Source: Euborellia annulipes (lineage: Eukaryota > Arthropoda > Insecta > Dermaptera > Anisolabididae). From it: a stretch of DNA of 64,000 bases. The notes below the pieces were generated by a model. That model was not told the origin of the DNA. It searched no databases and saw nothing but the letters and a program-made list of their open reading frames with translations. Positions 56,703 to 64,000 of this stretch are shown here, in pieces. Position 1 is the first letter of the stretch, and each line of letters opens with the position of its first letter. The stretch lies in assembly GCA_023213315.1 (NCBI GenBank), contig JAKCPI010001666.1:36001-100000 (forward strand), given 5' to 3'. Position numbers and translations under genes: made by a program.

Positions 56703-57454
56703 TTATTTTTTTTAAATTAATTAATCCAATATTCTTGTCCAAATTAAATTTAACCCATTAAATATTTCATCATCTAGTAAAAAAAATAAAAAATCTATCT
56801 TCATATGTTTACATAAAACAAAATATTATTCTGTTTTTGTATTCTCAATGATAAAGTCATCATCATATGATGACTCTTCTAATCAGATCACTAAATTTGT
56901 TTGAAGAAAGATTCTGACTCAATATTGCGCAAAGTGATGAAAATTTAATCAAATATAAAGAGTGAGAGAGAAAAATTTGACATTTGCACACAAAGTACAA
57001 TGACAAGGTGAAAAATATATAAATTTTTTTTTTTCTATTATGGTTATTTTTAAACTAACCTCATTATTTTTGTTCCAGTTAATGTATAAAACAAACAATT
57101 AGGTGAGCCAATGAATGGCCTTGTCATTCAGACTGAATTCATTAGACCACTGACTGATGGCCGTGACACTCTCTCCCTCGCTTGTCTGCTTCCCTGGACC
57201 ATACAATTTTTTTTTTTTAATTTAATTAAGAAACCATTTATCCTTGGTTAATTAAAAATAAAATGACAATTTTTTTTTTTTAACAAAACTTTATACCGAT
57301 AATAAATAACACTATCTGCAAACGGCGTTATTTTAATTAAATTCTTTATATTTATTTTATAATTAATTCGAAAATTTATTCGTGTTATTTACTTAAAGGA
57401 TTATTTTATTTTTCTTTATTTAATATAGATTATTTCGAAATTTTATGAATTTTT
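56703..57454. other. No gene seen
   Basis: AT-rich, with a possible micro-exon at 57079-57102 discussed with the exon at 53438-53525. A patch at 57110-57200 is GC-richer. Confidence 0.4.
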
Positions 57455-57850
57455 ACATTCTCTTACCTCTATATACCTGGTATGTTAATATATAGAGAAA
57501 GGATTGGATTCATGCCAAAAATTCGATGTTGAAATTTTGACGGATATACACGTTTTAAGATCCCCTGAATCCAAAAAATTGGTTTTTTCTAAATGGCCTG
57601 TGTGTGTGTGTGTGTCTGTGTGTCCGTTTCTGTGAACAAAATATCTCAAGAACGAAGAGCTAGGAGATTGAAATTTAATATTGAAGTTAGGTAACCCCCT
57701 GGCACGTGATACGAAGCTTTTGAACAAAATCGGGCAAAGAGTACTAGTTTTTTACCGATGTAATTTTTCAGTTTTTTTCAATTTTCTCAAAAATTGCTCC
57801 AACGATTTTGATTAAAATGCAAAAATCATTTATTTTTTATAAGCTCTTCT
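57455..57850 (+). repeat. R1 copy, 5' two thirds
   Basis: It runs from the AT-rich hairpin through a GT tract (57599-57625) to the TTTTCAATTTTCTC segment and then breaks off; the next copy begins 70 bases later. Confidence 0.7.
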
Positions 57851-57921
57851 TTTCTTTGTATAATGTATTTTATAAAGCTTTACTCCTATGACGGTTAGTC
57901 AGAGGAAGAATTAAAAAAAAA

Positions 57922-58620
57922 AGAGAGAAAGTATTGCATTTATGTCAACAAAAATTCGATGTCGAGATTTTATTGAAAATATACGTTTTGAAATGGGCGT
58001 TCAAAATGATCTGTCTATCGGTTTGTCTGTGTTCAAAATAAAGCAAGAATCCCGCAAATGTATCTGTCTGTTTTTGAACAAAATATCTGAAAAACGAAAA
58101 TAGCTAGAAGGTTGAAATTTTATATTTAAGTTCGTTACCCCCTAAGACGAGACACGAAGCTTTTGAACAAAATTGGCCAAAGAGTACTAGTACTTTACTG
58201 ATATACCTTTTTTTTTGATTTTCTCAAAAATTCGCTCAAACGATTTTGATTAAAATTCATAAATCAATTATTTTTGGATATTTTGGTTGGATAAAAGGAA
58301 CCGGGTGGAAGCAGAAATAAGAATTAGTTCACTAGCTAGAACACTCGAGGAGATAGGAAATGATGTAACTTCACGGGGTGCCGGTAGATGGCTACGGCCA
58401 GAGGCCGGTTGGGTTTGAGCTGTGTGTTTCTGTACACATAAGCACTTCGGGTAAATAAACGGGGATCCCGATAGGAATTTCAAATAATAATTATTTTTTA
58501 GATGCTCTTAATATATGTCGACTCAAAAAATCTAATTACAAGCACAGAATACAATTTTCAATTACCGAAAGCAAGTGAAAATTGTATGCTATGCGAACAG
58601 TCACACCAGATTTTTTAAAA
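57922..58620 (+). repeat. R1 copy interrupted by a 213-base insertion
   Basis: It lacks the 5' hairpin, has a normal core and ends in a decayed hairpin (58525-58618). A foreign segment occupies 58276-58488, flanked by AATTATTTTT on both sides. Confidence 0.7.
58276..58488 (+). other. Unclassified insertion with an open frame, in R1
   Basis: These 213 bases interrupt R1 and are flanked by AATTATTTTT on both sides. In one plus-strand frame they encode about 42 codons ending in TGA at about 58416 (contains RVEAEIRISSLARTLEE and RWLRPEAGWV), followed by GTAAATAAACG, which could be a polyadenylation signal. It looks like the 3' end of a copied transcript, but has no A tail. The protein is not recognised. 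Confidence 0.4.
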
Positions 58621-58649
58621 TCTCATTTTTTCCTCAAAATTGTTTGAAG

Positions 58650-59840
58650 CACATTTTAATAGGAAAGATTTGTGAATTTGAAAGTTAAACATAAATTGAA
58701 TTCAAGTTATTTCATAGTTTTCCTATTTAAGTAACATAAATTTAGTAATATAAATAATTAAAAGATAGATTAAAGTGATTTAAATTTAATTTCCGAATGT
58801 AGAGTAGAATCGGAATAAAGGGGAGATCGAGATCTCTCTCTCTATCTCTCTGGTGGTGTTTTTTTTATTTTTTTTTTTATCTCAATTCAATAAAGCCGTT
58901 TCGGTATTGACCTCTTTGGCCAGACCATCCTCGTCTCTTCATCTCTGCTCTCGTCTTCTTTCAAAAGGATTGCTTTGCCCACCAGACTGGACCAGACTCT
59001 TCTTGCTCTTTTGCCGTCCATCCCCAACCACCAACCCCTCCACCACAGAGCCACCCTATCATCCCTCAGATACAGATTGTATTTTTTTACGAAGAAAAAA
59101 TTGCTAAAATACGAGCATACGATATAAGAAAAGAGTTAGAGTTAGGAAAAACTTGGAAATTCAGAAAAGATTATTTTACCAATATTTTTTTTTATTCTTT
59201 AAGCTTTTTTTATTTTTTATTGTAACTGAAATAGATGTTCACTAGAAGAGATATCATCCGGGCATTATTTATTACGAGTGCAATCTTCTTTTTTTTTATT
59301 ATAATAAATCTGCATGTTTTATTTAGTCAAAAATGAATTGGAAAACTTTTTGATTTAATAAATCATCACTAGGAATTATGATTTTGTATAAGGATTGCAA
59401 AGGATTATATTCTAGCTATTGTGTATTTAATATAATAGGTTTTAGTAGGAATTTTTAACTTTTAGGAAATCATATTTTGATAAAAATGTGTAGGGCTGAA
59501 AGAGGGTAGCCATAAATATATAATAGGCTTACCCAGATATTTTTTGTGTCTTTTAGGCCATATAGACTTTTTTTTATTTATTTCCGGCTGTTGGCTCTCG
59601 CCTTTCAGCCCCACACATTATTTTTTACAATTTTTTTTTTTTACAAAATTTTCTTTTTTTTACAATGGTGTCCAAAAACAATTTTCTAAAAAATCTGTAT
59701 ATAAAAATTTCCTTCAAAATACAATATTTTAAAAAATTAGATAAAACTAAGCAAATTATACAAAAACAAAACAATATTTAGAAAATTATACAAAAACCAT
59801 ATAGTCTTTATTAAAGATACTCAAAATTGCGATATACAGT
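58650..59840. other. Pyrimidine-rich patch in AT-rich sequence
   Basis: A CT-rich patch at 58835-59070 gives an 84-codon frame of low complexity. No gene is supported. Confidence 0.4.
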
Positions 59841-59943
59841 ATGTGGGGGTCCAGGCATATTTATTTATATTATTTGGTATCCAGATATTTTTAATGCCAC
59901 TTGATATAAATAAATGGATGGACCTGGGGGTGGGGGTTGTACC

Positions 59944-60256
59944 CAAGGGCGTACCCAGGATCAAATCTAGAGGGAGGCAGATCATGGTCGTCCAGGTGGG
60001 GGGCAGATCATGACTGTCCAGATTGTGACATAGCTTTTTCATGTATACAGTAGCCTATATTATATAGGGGAAAAGCCTTCGAATTAAAGGCATAAAAACC
60101 CTCGAGTCCTAACGAGTCCCCATCGCTATCGCCCTACCTAATTTTGTTTCATTTCATCACTTTATAAGCATTTAATATTTATTTATTTATTTTAATATTT
60201 TTTTCTTGCTCCTAGGGGGGGCAGCTGCCCCCTGCCCCTCGCTGGGTACGCCCATG
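59944..60256. mobile_element. hAT-like miniature element
   Basis: The ends are CAAGGGCGTACCCAG and CTGGGTACGCCCATG. GTTGTACC is duplicated perfectly. It is in reverse orientation relative to 31412-31683 and shares the CTGGACGACCATGATCTG-type segment. Confidence 0.85.
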
Positions 60257-60264
60257 GTTGTACC

Positions 60265-63200
60265 CTTTCCCGGATTCGCCTTTCTTTAATTTAGTACTAT
60301 TTTTCATATTTATCATTTATAATTTTGTTTTTCTTTAAGAATTTTTATTTTATTTTCTTTTTAAAGAATTTTTATTTAAATTTTGACGATTTCATTTATT
60401 TCCCAAGCAAAAAAAAAAAAAAAAATACGAAAATTAAAACACCAGCTTATATTTAATTGTATATAGGACGGGTCGATATGGCTGTCTGGGTCCATAGAGA
60501 GGTTATTCCGAACACGTCCCTTGATAGCCGTAAAGACGACAATAAAAAGGGACATATTTATTAAAGATTCTCATTTACATACCTATAATAAAATTATGCA
60601 TTAAATGAAATTATATATAGCCTCATATTATATAATATTTTATAAGAAGATTGTTTGCAGAATAAAAAAAAAATAATAATAGAAGTATATATAGATATTT
60701 TTTTTTTTTTTTGGCAATATTTCAAAGACTTTTTTTGCGTCCAAACGAGACACTGTCTGTCCATCGCCAAAAAGATTTAGATCTAAGGATTAAATAAACA
60801 CAAAAATAATGAAATCATATGGCTGGTGAACTCTCAGGGAGAATACAAAAAATAAAATTTGAATTGGATAATAAAAATGATAATTAAATTGGTTCTAATG
60901 TAAACATTATTTCACTTTTATTGTACAGTCTGGAGCATTTTTTAATAGTCTTCAAATCGAAATCCATTAAAGAAGTCAATGGAAGGGATTAAGAGTTAAA
61001 AAAAAAAAATGTCGCCTTAGGGTATTTTCTCTCCCTTAGCCAAGTGGGAGCAAGCATTACGTCTGGCATATTAATCATATTTGGTAATAATGTTTCTTTT
61101 TTTTACCAAGCAATTTATTTTTATTAATTGCTGTCATTTAAATAATGACTTGAAAGGACATTAATTAAACTTTTACTTGCTATTTAAAAAATAAATATTA
61201 ATACAAAGTAGAGAGATATTAATAATAAAAAAAAAAAAATACGTAATTGTAAATATAAAGGGAAACCGGCATTTTAGGTGTAACGCAATAGGCTCTTAAG
61301 ATGATTTAAATAAACATATATTTAATTCAATCCCTGGGATTCCATGTGATTTCCAGAAGATGATTATTAATTAGCTTAATATTTAACAATTTTTTCGTTC
61401 ATCAATGAATAATATAGGCAATTACACTGTTAAAAATTTTCCAAGGGATATTCATATACTGTATATGAAGTCTGTTACACATTTTATGAATGTTACATTC
61501 GGGTATATGAAAAAGAAATGAACTTTCATTGACCAATTTATTAGTTTAAAAAACCTCCCACGAGAGGTTTGAACTCGAACTCTTTAATTTTATTTCATAA
61601 CAAAAATTAATCTCTTGTCAAATTGATTGCATTAACAAAATAAAAAAAAATTTTGATGTGACTTTTTCTAATCTATAAAAATAAAATAATTTTCTTGAAA
61701 GATTAAAAAATATATATATAGATCTATAACAAGATGCTTAACAAATTTACAATAAATTAAGAAATTGTTGTTCTAGAAAAATATAATTCATATAATCTCA
61801 GAGAAGGATATAAAAAATTTTTATTACAAATTTTTGTTGTTTTCAAGATAATAAAAAATATTCTAGAAAAAAAAAATATGAATCGACATTGTCTTTAAGA
61901 GTCATAAAGGGGAAAAAATTTTCATTTAATATATAATACGATATACGATGGCTATAATAATAAAATTCCGATCTCGAATGTTGGTTGACATTTTTCCTTT
62001 TTTTTTTCTCTATTCTATATAACCAAAGGGTTTTGTATAGGAAAGTATGGTATTTAGATAAATAGAAATATCAACAATTTCATCAATTACCTTATAAATT
62101 GATCACAATTTTATTATTATTATTTTGCTTGCTGGAGAAAAATGGCCAACTTGTACAAAGATCAGTTTCGATATAAAATCATCTTCAGGACCTGTAATTT
62201 CATAATATACGCATTTAAATATTATTTTTGTTTGATTTTGATTAAAAGCTTATTTTCAAGCCCTAGGGGGGTGACTAACTTAAATATAAAATTTCATCTT
62301 CCTACCAACATCCAAAACCTTTTGGAAAAACAAAAAAATTTAACCTCCCTTTCATAATAAATAAAAATACCCCCCCCCCCGGGCGGCCCGGCCGGGCCGC
62401 CCCCCGCCTTTATTTTAAAAAAAAAAAAAAAATTATTTTCTGCAAAGAATACTTAAATATTTCGGTATACATATCCTATGGGAGAAATTGTAGCTTTAGG
62501 AATTAATAACTCAAAGAGTTATAGGAATTTCGCGACCCGAGAATTTTTCCGGGACTCTCCGTTATAAGACTGCAAAATCTCGTTTCAAAATTTCAACGGG
62601 AAGTTGGTCAAACAGAGCGTGACAGACGGACACTCCGCTATTATTATATATAGATTTCAGTATATAATGGTGAATACAGTTCAAAAATTATATATAGGCC
62701 TATATAGTTTATTTATTTGTTTTATGCTATATTTGTTATTAATGCCATGAATAGAGGAAAGAGAAATTCCGTTTAATAAAAAAAAGCATTTTTATGCTTA
62801 ATCAGACCAGATTGATATTTTAATTTGTCATTAAACATTGTTGTTGTTGTTTGTTCTCAAATGCCCATCTGACTTGCTGAGTTGAATCGATGATCAGGTG
62901 CAAAAGCAGGTGCCATTTCGCTGACTCTCTTTTTCCCCCACCAAACACCCAATTAAGCTAATTATTTATATTTATCCTCTCTTGAAATTAAAATCGAGCT
63001 GAGTAAATACAATACAATGAGCTTTGTGTTAAAAAAAAAAAAAAACAGCTTGTTTACTCATCGAATTAGTAATTTGTTTTCTTTTTTTTTGTGGGGAAAT
63101 TTATTATCATACTAATACGAATTAGATAATGTTTTTTCAAAGAATTAAAATAATATATATTCATATAAATCTGTGATAATTTTATGAATGAAAAATGAAT

Positions 63201-63530
63201 TAATGAATTCTATTTATCTTTTATTTATTTTCTAATGACGTTTCCGTTATATTTTAGCGACTTTTGTTTATTGGATGTCTTCAAAAACTAATAATAATTC
63301 GATCACCTCCCTCAATTGAGGTAAATTACCACCTTACCCAACCCCAATTTCTTGCAACGATTTGTAATTTTCAAATTTGAAACCTAAATAAATTATTAGT
63401 TTACTTTTTTATTAAAAAAATTATATTGAAAATAAATAGGGCCTACATTTTTGTACTTTTTCCCCTTAATAATTAAAATTTTTAAATATAGCCTACTGTA
63501 TTTCGAGGTTTGTTTATATTTCACTCTAAA
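60265..63530. other. Long AT-rich stretch, few recognisable parts
   Basis: I see an R1 scrap (AAAGCTTATTTTCAAGCCCT, 62244-62310), a GC block (62370-62408) and the GGTCAAACAGAG repeat (about 62535-62645). No gene is supported. Confidence 0.45.
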
Positions 63531-63533
63531 ATA

Positions 63534-64000
63534 AAAAAAATCTGGTGTGACTGGTCGCACAGCACACAACTTTCTCTTAGCTTCGGTAATCGAAAGTGGT
63601 GCTCTGTGCTTGTCACACCAGATTTTTTGTGTCGACATATGACTTAGTTTCCGACAGTACGGTACATTCGAATTCAAGATGTAAAATTTATAAGTATGGG
63701 AAAATATTTATACTTTGTTACCATGACAACCATTTCTCCTATCTTTCCTATGAAATACAAGAGTAGAGGGATCTTCAGAAGATTTCATTGGCAAAATGAG
63801 AATATACATTTTAAAGAGCATCTAAAAAATAATTGATTTTTGAATTTTAATCAAAATCGTTGGAGCAAATTTTGAAAAAATCGAAAAAAAAAACTGAGAA
63901 ATTACATCAGTAAAGAAGTACTAGTACTCTTTGGTCCATTTTGTTCAAAAACTTCATGTCACGTGCCAGGGGGGTACCTAACTTAAATATAAAATTTCAA
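63534..64000 (-). repeat. R1 copy running off the window end
   Basis: It starts with the terminal hairpin (63538-63628) and continues in reverse orientation through AGTACTAGTACT-like sequence to the last base of the window. Confidence 0.75.

Noticed and set aside
57079..57102. 24-base micro-exon candidate
   Set aside because: Splice-like flanks only; it would close the frame of the exon at 53438-53525 within three codons. Too short to support alone.

Overview
The window is AT-rich (roughly 70 percent by eye) nuclear DNA from an invertebrate, most likely an arthropod. The signs are a compact 69-base intron, tRNA-derived SINEs, a mariner remnant, many small hAT-type elements with 8-base target duplications, and one gene for a histidine-rich, low-complexity secreted protein of a kind common in arthropods. 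The species cannot be fixed from the sequence.

Only one gene is well supported. It lies on the minus strand (26443-29620) and has three exons when the splice junctions are followed: an 18-base coding piece of exon 1 starting at 29620, a 65-base exon 2 that completes a signal peptide, and a 2.3 kb exon 3. The product is about 804 residues, secreted, rich in His, Ser, Asn, Pro and Lys, and has no cysteine after the signal peptide. A TATA-like box lies upstream. Weaker coding evidence comes from isolated splice-flanked exons. On the minus strand these are at 33401-33544, 16050-16148, 14301-14424 and 10114-10228; the last three stay in one open frame when joined, and two of them look like copies of the same exon. 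On the plus strand there is one at 53438-53525. They may be pieces of larger genes with long introns.

Most of the rest is repeats. One dispersed family, called R1 here, has about 15 copies or fragments. It starts with an AT-rich hairpin (CTTTCTCTTACC...AGAGAAAG), carries a variable GT/GTCT microsatellite and the palindrome AGTACTAGTACT, and ends in a long hairpin beginning AATCTGGTGTGAC. Eleven or more short hAT-like elements have matching 8-base duplications, several inside other repeats, so insertion order can be read. Two SINE families, LINE 3' ends, a Harbinger-like pair, several foldback elements, a mariner pseudogene and three tandem arrays (periods of about 337, 331 and 141 bases) make up most of what else can be recognised.

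Layout: 0.3-2 kb, inverted R1 pair and a hAT element; 3.9-5.1 kb, two adjacent hAT elements; 7.3-8.5 kb, 337-base array; 10-16 kb, putative minus-strand exons, 331-base array and a TIR element split by a SINE; 19-25 kb, nested hAT elements and SINEs; 26.4-29.9 kb, the secreted-protein gene; 30-34 kb, foldback elements, a full-length SINE and a putative exon; 36-42 kb, nested Harbinger-like, LINE and hAT elements plus a 0.9 kb inverted repeat; 43.9-44.8 kb, mariner remnant; 45-64 kb, R1 copies in long AT-rich stretches. No operon-like organisation, CRISPR array or autonomous mobile element is present.
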